This document shows positions 28,869 to 37,284 of a DNA stretch of 64,000 nt, piece by piece. Each line of letters starts with the position of its first letter. The stretch's first letter is position 1. This DNA comes from an uncultured Bacteroidota bacterium. GTDB lineage: Bacteria; Bacteroidota; Bacteroidia; Chitinophagales; Chitinophagaceae. The stretch is from positions 1-64,000 of the forward strand of contig CAIYTT010000028.1 of assembly GCA_903929195.1 (NCBI GenBank). The letters run 5' to 3'. The position numbers and the translations under genes were made by a program. The notes under the pieces were generated by a model. It worked only from the letters and a program-made list of their open reading frames with translations. It did not search any database and had not been told where the DNA came from.

Positions 28869-29189
28869 ATGAAAAAACAATTATTAGTATTATCTGCATG
28901 TGCTTTGATATTCGCATCTTGCAATAACACACCGGCTACTCCGGCAGGGCCTACACAGGCACAATTAGATTCTGCAAAAAATGCTAGTGCAGCATCAGAT
29001 GCTAAAGCTAAAGAAGCTGAAGATAAATTAAAAGAAGAAGAAAGAGCAAGAGCTGCTGAAAAACGTAAAGAAGAAGGCGAAAAAAAAGCTGAGCAAGCTC
29101 AACAACAACCACAGCAAGCTGCACCGGCTCCAGCGCCTGCACCAGCTCCTGCTGCACCACCACAAGGTAGGTCAAGAGCTCATAATTAA
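28869..29189 (+). CDS. Small lipoprotein with charged coil and Pro-Ala tail
   Basis: A 106-residue protein with a lipoprotein signal (LIFASC, Cys18). A highly charged Lys/Glu/Ala helix (about 35-75, KEAEDKLKEEERARAAEK) and a Gln/Pro/Ala-repeat tail (APAPAPAPAP) follow. The shape suggests an envelope tether spanning the periplasm, comparable in style but not in sequence to Lpp-type or TonB-linker proteins. No named family recognised. It has its own promoter candidate and a strong terminator, so it is a free-standing and probably well-expressed unit. Confidence 0.75.
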   Translation: MKKQLLVLSACALIFASCNNTPATPAGPTQAQLDSAKNASAASDAKAKEAEDKLKEEERARAAEKRKEEGEKKAEQAQQQPQQAAPAPAPAPAPAAPPQGRSRAHN

Positions 29190-29200
29190 TTATTGTAAAT

Positions 29201-29253
29201 TAGTTATAAAAGAAAAAGTCTCGAAAATTTCGAGACTTTTTCTTTTATAACTA
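29201..29253. terminator. Bidirectional terminator
   Basis: A perfect 26-bp inverted repeat (29201-29226 with 29228-29253) with A/T-rich outer arms (AGAAAAAGTC/GACTTTTTCT), placed between convergent genes. This is the longest perfect hairpin in the window. Confidence 0.9.
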
Positions 29254-29265
29254 ATAATATAAAAA

Positions 29266-29808
29266 TTATTGTTTTATAAGAGATGTAAAAGTATTAGTAG
29301 TAGAATAACCTGCAGAATCTTCTGTAACGGTTAATGTTGCAGTGGTAACGTTAACTGTACCGGTACCAGAATAATTCCAACCAGCATAAGTAGTAGGAGT
29401 GATTGTAAAAGATGCACCTGTTGCTGTAAGGTTTGAAAGTACTATTGGAGCAATAAAATGTATAAATCCATCACTAAAAGTACCTTTAATGTTCATATTT
29501 ACATAATTTGTATCTGTCGCAGCAGTAAATGATAACACATAATTTGTATGGTTTTGTACCGGTGTACCATTATCATGACCATCTCCTTTGTAATTATTTG
29601 CATACATAGTTCTGTACACAGAATCACAAACTTTACCACCAATACCTGTTTTACAAGTACAATTACCACTGCTGCAAGCACCGCCATTTTGGCAAGTTAC
29701 TCCAGAACAAGGGTCTGTAGTTGTTTTAGAACAAGAAGAATAGAAAATTGCGCTAAATGCGCCAACTGATAAAATTGCAGCTACGGCAATGTTACGAAAT
29801 GATTTCAT
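29266..29808 (-). CDS. EGF-like-domain lipoprotein
   Basis: A 180-residue protein from the ATG at 29808; an in-frame ATG at 29865 would place a charged segment before the signal. The signal ends IFYSSC (lipid Cys26). One EGF-like module follows with six cysteines in DPCSGVTCQNGGACSSG and the adjoining CTCKTG...C. A C-terminal beta-rich domain of about 115 residues (SFTAATDTNYVNM...) is unassigned. The same lipobox-EGF-beta-domain plan occurs at 54381-54944, so the two are paralogues or members of one family. Eukaryote-like EGF modules on Bacteroidota lipoproteins are known, but the role is not. Confidence 0.82.
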   Translation of the reverse strand: MKSFRNIAVAAILSVGAFSAIFYSSCSKTTTDPCSGVTCQNGGACSSGNCTCKTGIGGKVCDSVYRTMYANNYKGDGHDNGTPVQNHTNYVLSFTAATDTNYVNMNIKGTFSDGFIHFIAPIVLSNLTATGASFTITPTTYAGWNYSGTGTVNVTTATLTVTEDSAGYSTTNTFTSLIKQ

Positions 29809-29955
29809 AAAAAAAGTTTTGTTTTTGTTTAAAAAAAGTTTTGCCAAAGATAAGTATTCGCACAAAATAAACTTGTTAATTTACGATTACTTTTTATTTT
29901 TTTTGAAGCTACACCTCATATATATATTAATATATTATGACATGAAAACAAATTG

Positions 29956-30624
29956 CTATAAAAAGTAAAATACGCTTGTTCCGATAGCTATGCCCAACAA
30001 GCAACCGCAAATTACCTGCCCAAGCGTATGCACTTTTAAATGAAGACGAGCAAGGCAAACACCTATTACCATAATGGTAATTATTATAAATGGAGTGCTA
30101 AAAGACGTGGAAGGAAATTTATGCATCAGAAAATACAATATTGTTAAAAAGCCTAATGCACCCGATGAATGGGTACTTATTTTCCAAAATTGGGTAATTA
30201 CCAATATAAATAAAACGGAAACAGTATTGGCTATCATAGTTAAGGTTAGTGCATTTGTGGAGGAAAATTTATTAATTAAAAATATAGTAATGCTGATATA
30301 ACATAATAAAGAAAAAAGTTGAGGTATTAACCTATCCTCTCTTTTTTCTAAGTCGAGTGTTGAGATTATTTTTAATTTATATAGTATGAAAACAACAATA
30401 AAAGGAAGTATAGTTGTAAATGCAAATATATATAATACCGCCATCCATTTTTCTTTTTCAGTAAAAGCTACCGGCATTGCTTCTGGATAATAAAATAATA
30501 TAATTGCAAATAAATAGGTAGGAACTAAAAGAGGTATTAATACAATAGTAAGAAAGTGGGAAAGAAAATCTTTTATCAAAAAAGATAGTGTTTTTTTTTC
30601 AGACTCTGTTTTTTTGTTTTGCAT
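29956..30624 (-). CDS. Divergent PAP2-superfamily membrane protein
   Basis: A 222-residue protein with about six membrane helices. Positions matching the PAP2 signatures are present but altered: LEKREDRLIP for K-x6-RP, STHSSG for PSGH, and ARLHLKVHTLGQ for SR-x5-H-x3-D, where the final Asp is Gln. The His pair is kept. This resembles the small membrane PAP2 group of Bacteroidota, whose substrate is unknown. With the last acidic residue missing, reduced or different activity is possible. Monocistronic as far as visible. Confidence 0.7.
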   Translation of the reverse strand: MQNKKTESEKKTLSFLIKDFLSHFLTIVLIPLLVPTYLFAIILFYYPEAMPVAFTEKEKWMAVLYIFAFTTILPFIVVFILYKLKIISTLDLEKREDRLIPQLFSLLCYISITIFLINKFSSTNALTLTMIANTVSVLFILVITQFWKISTHSSGALGFLTILYFLMHKFPSTSFSTPFIIITIMVIGVCLARLHLKVHTLGQVICGCLLGIAIGTSVFYFL

Positions 30625-30879
30625 TCTATTCTATGTTTATTTAAAATAAATTTTAAGAAACTCAAATTTAATGTAACTATTCGGCTTTATGCTAAATAAA
30701 AAGCAAATATTCCCTTTTTTACCCAAATTTTGCAGTTGAATAAATATCGCCACCCTAACACCATCACTGAAAATGTCTATATTGTTTTTCCGGATTTTCC
30801 GCAGGGAATCCGGAAGTGAGTTGCCATATCGGAACATCAAGAAGAACATGGTAGCCAATAGCACGGGCATATTTCACAA

Positions 30880-31386
30880 TCAATTATGTATTTTGAAGTC
30901 AGGATTTTCATTTCTTATTGGAATACCTTTGTTTTGCAACTCCTCGTACAATGGTAGCCAAAATTTTTTTTGAGGCATACTAAATTCCACTTCTTTAAAG
31001 TTGCTTATTTTAAATTTAATCTTGTAAATTTTATTTCGGCTAATATATCTTAAAAAAACAACTTCTGTAATATCATTAATATTATATACACATATATTAT
31101 TTGGAATAAATTTAATATTGTACAAGCCAAAGTAATTCTTAACACAAATAAAATTCTTTGATATAGATATATAATGTGTATTAAACATTAAAATTGAGCA
31201 AAATATAATAAGGAATGCCGCAACCGGGTAAACGCCCGAAATTATAAATGCAATAACCCAGAAACCCAACAAAGATGACAATACTAAAAGTCCCAATCGA
31301 ATTTTTTTAGGATAAAATAATTTCCAATCAGTTTCTCGGTCTATATCTAGTATTTCTAATGTATTTTGTTCTTCCTTCATTTTCAT
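30880..31386 (-). CDS. Membrane protein with C-terminal PH-like domain, unknown
   Basis: The ATG at 31386 is chosen; the reading frame extends upstream to 31428 but that part is hydrophobic and unlikely. Another ATG is two codons on. The protein has about 168 residues, with two adjacent hydrophobic helices (about 28-65) followed by a beta-rich region (HYISISKNFICVKNYFGL, ITEVVFLRYISRNKIYKI) resembling bacterial PH-like domains such as DUF304/bPH. A short C-terminal helix follows (MPQKKFWLPLYEELQNKGI). Function unknown. It sits 255 nt upstream of the PAP2-like gene on the same strand. Confidence 0.6.
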   Translation of the reverse strand: MKMKEEQNTLEILDIDRETDWKLFYPKKIRLGLLVLSSLLGFWVIAFIISGVYPVAAFLIIFCSILMFNTHYISISKNFICVKNYFGLYNIKFIPNNICVYNINDITEVVFLRYISRNKIYKIKFKISNFKEVEFSMPQKKFWLPLYEELQNKGIPIRNENPDFKIHN

Positions 31387-31428
31387 TAGAAATAATTCTT
31401 TTGTTTCAAAAGTAAAAAAATAAATCAA

Positions 31429-31823
31429 TATTGCAAACTTTTAGATACAAAAGCACCTCACAGTTACATATGTTATATCGAAAGAGCATTCTACACTCCT
31501 AGTATAACACCCTATTCTACGAAATTCATATTGTAGAGGATGTTGATTGTTATGTTGGTTATACAATTAGCCTTATAAATGTTGTATAATACTTGCACTA
31601 TTTCAGATTTATTTTTTGCTAATAATTATACTCCTATCAAAGAACTTGATTATATTATAACCTATGGGCTTTGCCATATTAAAAGAACCGGAATAGATAC
31701 AAAAATATGTATTTATTAATGTTACAGAAACAATATAATATCACATTATAGTATATGCTCATGGTAATACTACCTCAACTGGATAAATATTACCAAATAT
31801 TGAATAGTTTATGACTAATTATT
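31429..31823. other. AT-rich spacer, no gene seen
   Basis: About 400 bases between the PH-like membrane protein gene and the terminator of the RIC gene. No reading frame, RNA fold or repeat of note. Confidence 0.6.
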
Positions 31824-31870
31824 TTTAACAAAAAGGACTTGCGGAATTACTGCAAGTCCTTTTTGTTAAA
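31824..31870 (-). terminator. Terminator of the RIC/ScdA gene
   Basis: Perfect 19-bp inverted repeat (31824-31842 with 31852-31870) around a 9-base loop. On the minus strand the stem ends in TTTTTGTTAAAAA, 23 nt past the RIC stop codon. Confidence 0.85.
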
Positions 31871-31893
31871 CTTTTTATACTCGAAATAGAAAG

Positions 31894-32841
31894 TTATCTC
31901 TCTAATTCAACAGCCTTTGGAAATAATATATTATTTTCTAAGTGTATATGCAAATGGAGGTCATTTTCAAATTCTTCCAGCTTTTTATAGAGTAAATAAT
32001 AACTATTACAAGCATCTGCCGGTAATGTATAATCATTAGATAATGCTTTTATTTCGGCACCTAAATTGCCAACAATTTCATGGTCGTTTTCCATAACCGA
32101 TATAGGTTGCAATATAGAACCAAAACCGTTAGATGCATTCATGCCTTCCATTTTATTTACTTCTAATTGCTTAATATAGGGGAATAATATTTTTTCTTCT
32201 TTAATTAAATGTGTTTTAATTTCGCTGAATAATAATTCTGCTTTTGCTTTAATTTGTAACAATTCAGGATGTTGTTTGCCATGGTGTTCTGCAACTTTTA
32301 TACATAATTCTTCAATAGCAGGTATGTTATTTTTTACATAAGAATGGTGTACATTTATAATATAGTCTATTAAAAAAGTAAGATTCCAAGAATTATAATC
32401 GTGTTGGGGTATTAAGTTATTAATTTTACCTATATCCTCCAATTCAGCTTTTACCTGCAATACGTCTAAACCTTTTTCTTTACAAGAATCTTCTAAAGTT
32501 TTCTTACCCCCACAACAAAAATCTAAACCATATTTTTTAAATACTTCTGCTTTTCGTAAATCTTTTGTTGCTATTTCGCCTAAAGTTTCTACTTTTTGTG
32601 AAGATAAGTATTTTCTTATCTCCACTCTCCATAGTTCCGGTCCATTTTCTAAATATGCCCAAGAAAACGTATTTCCACGCTCACCTAACAATTGGTAATA
32701 GAGCGGTTTAGGGTCGTGGTCGTTATGTATAATTACAGCCACACCCTCATCTAAATAATCAAAAGCCTTAAAAATGGATGGGTGCTTCAGTCTTGGCTCT
32801 ATTTTAGTAACATCAATAATAATATCCTGTTCCATATTCAT
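31894..32841 (-). CDS. ric: Iron-sulfur cluster repair di-iron protein with DUF2249 domain
   Basis: A 315-residue RIC/ScdA/YtfE family protein that repairs Fe-S clusters damaged by nitric oxide or oxidants. An extra N-terminal DUF2249-like domain (about 6-75, VTKIEPRLKHPSIFKAFDYL...) comes first. ScdA_N follows (about 84-135) with the paired cysteines FCCGG (Cys109-Cys110). The C-terminal hemerythrin-like domain has the His/Glu di-iron ligands in VHHSYV, EHHGKQHPEL, LIKEEKILFPY, NDHEIVG and HLENNILFPKA. The alternative ATG at 32835 is equally possible. Its placement beside an Rrf2 regulator and norCB supports an NO-stress role. Confidence 0.92.
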   Translation of the reverse strand: MNMEQDIIIDVTKIEPRLKHPSIFKAFDYLDEGVAVIIHNDHDPKPLYYQLLGERGNTFSWAYLENGPELWRVEIRKYLSSQKVETLGEIATKDLRKAEVFKKYGLDFCCGGKKTLEDSCKEKGLDVLQVKAELEDIGKINNLIPQHDYNSWNLTFLIDYIINVHHSYVKNNIPAIEELCIKVAEHHGKQHPELLQIKAKAELLFSEIKTHLIKEEKILFPYIKQLEVNKMEGMNASNGFGSILQPISVMENDHEIVGNLGAEIKALSNDYTLPADACNSYYLLYKKLEEFENDLHLHIHLENNILFPKAVELER

Positions 32842-32968
32842 TTTTTATTTTATGTTTAAACAATTTGTATATCTTTTTCTATGTGTTTTACATTGAACAG
32901 TAAACAGATTTATATGCATTACATAAAAAGCAATTTAAAGGTTCTAAATTCATTCTTTACACCCTATT

Positions 32969-33424
32969 TCATTCGTCGTCATCTATTAAATGGTCGTGCC
33001 TGATAAACTTTCTTCCCTTTTTTAATATTTTTGCCATTTCATCAATTGTGGTTCGTTCCATCATTTTTTCCAAATTAGACCGTATAATCTTATATTTGTC
33101 ATGCAAAGGACAAGGTTCATCATCAGAACAATATTTTAAACCAAGCCCGCATCCCGAAAATAATTTATCTCCGTCAATAGCTCTTACTACTTCTATAAGT
33201 TGTCTGTTTTTCTGTGGCTTGGTCATAAAAAAGCCGCCATTAACACCTTTTTGCGAACTCAAAATGTCGGTATGAACAAGTGTTTGTAAAATTTTTGCAG
33301 TAAAATGAGACGGAGCCTCTATATTCTCACTAATTTCTGCAATACCTATTTTATAATCTTGGCTCCCTGTAGCACAAATATAAATTGATGCTCTGATGCC
33401 GTACTCGCAAGTTTTTGAAAACAT
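32969..33424 (-). CDS. Rrf2-family [2Fe-2S] transcriptional regulator (NsrR/IscR-like)
   Basis: A 151-residue winged-helix regulator. The start MFSKTCEYGIRASIYI is typical of Rrf2 proteins. Three cysteines, Cys92, Cys99 and Cys105 (GCGLGLKYCSDDEPC), with His108 close behind, match the cluster-binding loop of IscR/NsrR. The Fe-S cluster is the NO or redox sensor in characterised members. It lies between norCB and ric on the same strand, so it probably regulates both. Its own upstream region has the palindrome ATACTTAGTAT at 33447-33457, a candidate operator. NsrR is favoured by context over IscR, but sequence alone does not settle it. Confidence 0.9.
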   Translation of the reverse strand: MFSKTCEYGIRASIYICATGSQDYKIGIAEISENIEAPSHFTAKILQTLVHTDILSSQKGVNGGFFMTKPQKNRQLIEVVRAIDGDKLFSGCGLGLKYCSDDEPCPLHDKYKIIRSNLEKMMERTTIDEMAKILKKGRKFIRHDHLIDDDE

Positions 33425-33446
33425 GTCAATTATTTTTAATTTAACT

Positions 33447-33457
33447 ATACTTAGTAT
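33447..33457. promoter_or_regulatory. Candidate Rrf2 operator palindrome
   Basis: ATACT-T-AGTAT, a perfect 11-base palindrome 23-33 nt upstream of the regulator's ATG, in an otherwise AT-only stretch. I did not find an identical copy upstream of norC or ric. Confidence 0.4.
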
Positions 33458-33533
33458 CCCTTAAAAAATAAAGCAATACATACATAAAACAAATAGCAAT
33501 ACTTTTATATCAAAAAACATTTAAACAAAATAC

Positions 33534-34874
33534 CTATATTTCAATTTGCGTTTGAAATTCTTTTAACTTTATTGCATTATATAAATATACAATTACAATA
33601 GACGCAATACTTATTACTAAAAAAACACCTGCATAAGAAAATACTTTCATTACCCTTAACACAGGTTCCATTATCTCTTGAAAATTTAATTTGCAACTTT
33701 CTACAGTCCTATATCCTTTTATTAAGCCGGCGACAATTAAAGCTATCCAAAAACAGCTTAAAGAAAATTGACTTAACCAGTATGAAAAACTCAAAAATCT
33801 ACTTACCCTACCCTTTAAATCGTCAATTTTAAGTATATATGTAAAGCTTGCTAATAAAATCATTGTGTTAATGCCAATTGTAGCACCCATTGCATGGGCA
33901 ACTGTTATATGTGTGCCGTGTGTATATAAATTTATTGCCGGCACAGATATAGAAAGCGTTAATAATAAGTTCATAAAAACCCAAAATTCAGCTGCAATTA
34001 TAAATCTGTAAGTAAGTAGATGTCTTAATTTTGCACGCTGTTCTAATGTCTTTTTAAACGATTGAATCATTCTAATTAAAAACACCCATTCCGTCATACT
34101 AATGATATATGAAGTGTCTCTTATCCATGCTGCCGTAGGAACATTATAGATATGATGCCCCCAATTAAACATTAAATTAGTTAAGCCAAGCATGTAAAAG
34201 AAAAAGGCTGTTTTTCCTTTTGCAATATTTTCATCGCCACTAATTTTAACCATAAGATAAAGCGATGTTCCATATATCATCTGGTTCCAAGCACCTACCA
34301 TTGCACCGTTCGATTTCCATTGCACTGTTATCTCTTTTAGGTAGGAGGCTCTAAACCAAGATATTTGCCATAAATTTTGTTCAACAAATGTTATTAAAAA
34401 AAATAGTATCCCTGTTGCCCACATCCAAATATACATTGGCTTTTTACCGGTACTTTTAAATAATGGCACATAGAATGAAAACATTAATAATATCCAACTT
34501 ATTAATAAAGGCAAACATAATATTGGTGGAAATTCCCAATATTCTCTACCCCCAAACATTTTTAAACCATAACAAATAAAAATAGCTGCAATAGTAGTAA
34601 GCCATATAACCATAAAACCGGTTTCTAATAAAGCACTACTATTTTTTCCATTTGCAAATGTTTCCTTTTTATAAAATAAGATACTCGCTGTAGCCCCTGT
34701 TATAATCCAAAACAAAGCAGCTGAAACATGAAAAGGTCTTAATTGATAAAAAGGAAGAAATTTATTATATACTTCAGGAAATAAAAAAGCCCATGTAGCT
34801 AAAAGCCCAAAAATCAATGTGGTTAAAAGCAAAATCAAAGCACTAATTATATATATACGAATATTACTTTTCAT
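33534..34874 (-). CDS. Nitric oxide reductase catalytic subunit, divergent NorB
   Basis: A 446-residue haem-copper superfamily protein with about 12 helices. Recognisable ligands are His49 (low-spin haem, RPFHVSAALFW), His240-His241 (FeB, NWGHHIYNVP) and His327 (haem b3, TVAHAMG). Two usual ligands are different. At the helix-VI HxxxE/Y position the sequence reads WNQMIY, with Asn197 in place of the FeB His and Tyr201 in place of Glu. The second His of the canonical AHGH motif is Met329. It overlaps norC by one base (TAATG), so translation is coupled. NorB identity rests on fold and partner; the chemistry may differ from cNOR, so no gene symbol is given. Confidence 0.85.
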   Translation of the reverse strand: MKSNIRIYIISALILLLTTLIFGLLATWAFLFPEVYNKFLPFYQLRPFHVSAALFWIITGATASILFYKKETFANGKNSSALLETGFMVIWLTTIAAIFICYGLKMFGGREYWEFPPILCLPLLISWILLMFSFYVPLFKSTGKKPMYIWMWATGILFFLITFVEQNLWQISWFRASYLKEITVQWKSNGAMVGAWNQMIYGTSLYLMVKISGDENIAKGKTAFFFYMLGLTNLMFNWGHHIYNVPTAAWIRDTSYIISMTEWVFLIRMIQSFKKTLEQRAKLRHLLTYRFIIAAEFWVFMNLLLTLSISVPAINLYTHGTHITVAHAMGATIGINTMILLASFTYILKIDDLKGRVSRFLSFSYWLSQFSLSCFWIALIVAGLIKGYRTVESCKLNFQEIMEPVLRVMKVFSYAGVFLVISIASIVIVYLYNAIKLKEFQTQIEI

Positions 34875-35278
34875 TAATTATCAAGTTTGTAGTTTCCTGT
34901 CCAAGTAACTTTTTCTTTGCTAACTCTATTTTTACCACTTTTATCTACCCATTTCAAAAAAGAAACTATCTTAGCTATTTCTGAATCAGATAAATTGAAA
35001 TTGGGCATTTTAGCAGTACCATATTTAATAAAACTACTTATATATAAATCGTTCTTTGTGGTGTCCGATGCCAAATTTGTCAAATCGGGACCCATATAAC
35101 CACCCAAACCGTATATTTGATGGCAACTCTGGCAATTTTTATTCTGCCATATATTCCACCCTACTAATGCATTGCTACTAGGACTTATTTCAGTTTTTTG
35201 GGATTTGTCGCAATAATAATAAACCATGCAAGTATAAATTGCAAAGGCAATAAATAACCCAATCCACAATCGAATCAT
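34874..35278 (-). CDS. NorC-like membrane-anchored cytochrome c
   Basis: A 134-residue protein with one N-terminal membrane anchor (about 4-22) and a single periplasmic haem c domain. The haem motif is CQSCH (49-53), with GLGGYMGPDLTNLA after it and Met91 (AKMPNF) as the likely sixth ligand. This matches the small subunit of nitric oxide reductase, which passes electrons to NorB. Its stop overlaps the norB start by one base. A minus-strand TATTTTTG at 35342-35335 fits the -7 consensus, so this is the first gene of the pair. Confidence 0.87.
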   Translation of the reverse strand: MIRLWIGLFIAFAIYTCMVYYYCDKSQKTEISPSSNALVGWNIWQNKNCQSCHQIYGLGGYMGPDLTNLASDTTKNDLYISSFIKYGTAKMPNFNLSDSEIAKIVSFLKWVDKSGKNRVSKEKVTWTGNYKLDN

Positions 35279-35409
35279 TACAAACTTTTTTTATGATTTT
35301 TAGATAATCAAACTCCCAAAGAAAATTTGCAATGCAAAAATAATTAAACATTTTAGGTTAAAACATGATTAGAATCAGGAAATAAACTATCTGTTTTCAT
35401 AATCGGGAA

Positions 35410-35447
35410 TAAAAAAAGGGAGCAACATATTATCGTTGCTACCCTTT
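35410..35447 (-). terminator. Terminator of the 602-residue protein gene
   Basis: Stem AAAGGG-AGCAAC (35415-35426) with GTTGCT-A-CCCTTT (35435-35447), one bulge, 8-base loop. On the minus strand the stem runs into seven T. It lies 29 nt past the stop at 35476. Confidence 0.8.
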
Positions 35448-35475
35448 GAATTTTCAGTATTTAATTGTAGTTTCT

Positions 35476-37284
35476 TTACGCAGTTTGTAAACAAAAATTA
35501 GACATTGCTAATATATTTGCTGCTTTATCTAATTCTGCTTTCATTATTGCTATATATTGGCTACTTTCTTTCTTAAAATAATTTACCAAATCATTATAAT
35601 ACTCAATGCCATCCATTAAATTATTTTTAAATACTTGTAGCTGTTTTATTTGTTTAGGGTTCAAACTTAAATCAGATTCAAGCCTTTTCTTAAAATGGTC
35701 TATATATAGGTTCAATTCATTAATAAACATATTAGGTCTATATAATGAATTTAAGAGGTTGATACGCCCATAGATATGATTAACCATTTCCGCCAGAGAA
35801 AAAGTACCTGAAAAATAAGCTAAATTAGGACCGGGACAAATTGTAACTGCATTTAAATTGTGCGATAAAGGCATATTGTCTTTAATTAATACAGCCGTAC
35901 CTAAACCTTCGCATAAGCAATCCTTTTCAGTAATAGCATTAAACTCTTTTTCATAAATTTCTTCAGGAAGATTTTTAGATTTAAGTTCATTAATTTTTAA
36001 ATTTTGATACTCTCTTGATGCGGTACATATAGGAGTATCAGTAAACTCTACATTGGTAGCAAGAAACTTTTTATAACACGGGCTACCAGGTCTGCCTTTG
36101 CTTATTCGTTCTTGTCTTTGTTTTTCTGCCGAACTCTGTCTGAAATTATTAAATGCTATGCCTAAAGGTGATGCATAGCTTATATAGTAGTCTTCTTTTT
36201 TAGCTGTTGCTAATTTACTTAGTGTAACACTATCAACATTTGTAGCCTCCGGCACTAATAAAAAAGGACTCCCCCATCCGGTACCGTCTAAAACAAAATG
36301 TTCTAATAAAAATTCATTTTCGTTTGATGTACCTATGCCCCCCTGAACGGTTATTTTAAGGTGGGGTTGTGAAATAAATGGTGATTTATTTTTTTCTTTA
36401 ATTCCAATATTACATAAGTCAAAAAGCTCTTTTGATAATTCAGCCCTTTTATTTTTAAACTCTTCTAAAATAGGTCCTAATAATAAGCCATCGGTAGGAA
36501 ATGCATGACCACCGCAATTTAATCCTGATTCAATTCTGAATTCTGAAATCCACAAGCCTTTTTTAGCAAATATTTTGCCTTGAACCATTGCAGAACGAAA
36601 ATCACTCACTTTTAAAATAATCTTCTTTTTAAGCCTATTGTTTTCATCCGGAAAAAAATCGTTAAACTGTTCTACATAATTATATAATCGTGGATTATAA
36701 CCTGCCGAAAAAATAATTGAAGAATCCAAATTACTATTTGCAAAACCACGAAAAGCTGATAATGCATCTGAAAATTCAACAGGTGGTAAATTGCCGTCTT
36801 TATCCGCTTTTAAACTATCAACCTTTGCCATTACGTTTACATCAATTGCACCGGGTCTTATTAAACTTTTTAATTTGTTCTGTAATTCCAGTTTTTCATT
36901 TCCTTCCTTCATTGCATTTATTTCCAAATACATCACCTTCAATGGAGATTCAATTGGTAGAAGTTCAAAATATTTATACAAATCATTGTCTTCATTAAAT
37001 GGCAAATTACGTATCTGCATTACCTGAAAATTAACTATATCATTCACTAAGTTCAAGTAGGCTGTTATTCTTTTGGCTCTGTAATCAGTCTCGGTATTAT
37101 TAATAGGTTCATAAATATAACCAAATTGCGAACTATGGTATGCTCTCATCTTCTCTATTAATTCATCGTCCATTATTGATATTACGGACGATATACCATA
37201 ACATGCAACTTTTATTGGCGTATCAATTGAATATCCAATTCCTAAAACCGGTATATGAAAACTATGTAATTTAGGCTTATCCAT
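35476..37284 (-). CDS. Large Cys-rich protein of unknown function
   Basis: A 602-residue soluble-looking protein with no signal peptide or membrane helices. I could not name its family. The N-terminus (HIPVLGIGYSIDTPIKVACYG) and a central GGIGT...DGTGWGSPFLLVPEA stretch recall FMN-dependent TIM-barrel enzymes such as nitronate monooxygenase or glutamate synthase; this is resemblance only. Striking conserved-looking patches are ESGLNCGGHAFPTDG (Cys257), GSPCYKKF (Cys403), TPICTASRE (Cys420), KDCLCEGLG (Cys456, Cys458) and TICPGPNLAYFSG (Cys483). The last five cysteines could bind an Fe-S cluster. The final 110 residues are helical. It lies upstream of norCB on the same strand, separated by its own terminator. 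Confidence 0.8.
   Translation of the reverse strand: MDKPKLHSFHIPVLGIGYSIDTPIKVACYGISSVISIMDDELIEKMRAYHSSQFGYIYEPINNTETDYRAKRITAYLNLVNDIVNFQVMQIRNLPFNEDNDLYKYFELLPIESPLKVMYLEINAMKEGNEKLELQNKLKSLIRPGAIDVNVMAKVDSLKADKDGNLPPVEFSDALSAFRGFANSNLDSSIIFSAGYNPRLYNYVEQFNDFFPDENNRLKKKIILKVSDFRSAMVQGKIFAKKGLWISEFRIESGLNCGGHAFPTDGLLLGPILEEFKNKRAELSKELFDLCNIGIKEKNKSPFISQPHLKITVQGGIGTSNENEFLLEHFVLDGTGWGSPFLLVPEATNVDSVTLSKLATAKKEDYYISYASPLGIAFNNFRQSSAEKQRQERISKGRPGSPCYKKFLATNVEFTDTPICTASREYQNLKINELKSKNLPEEIYEKEFNAITEKDCLCEGLGTAVLIKDNMPLSHNLNAVTICPGPNLAYFSGTFSLAEMVNHIYGRINLLNSLYRPNMFINELNLYIDHFKKRLESDLSLNPKQIKQLQVFKNNLMDGIEYYNDLVNYFKKESSQYIAIMKAELDKAANILAMSNFCLQTA

Noticed and set aside
30637-30973. Two small overlapping frames between the PAP2-like and PH-like genes
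   Set aside because: They lie antisense to each other and end inside or beside the real genes; no protein-like composition.
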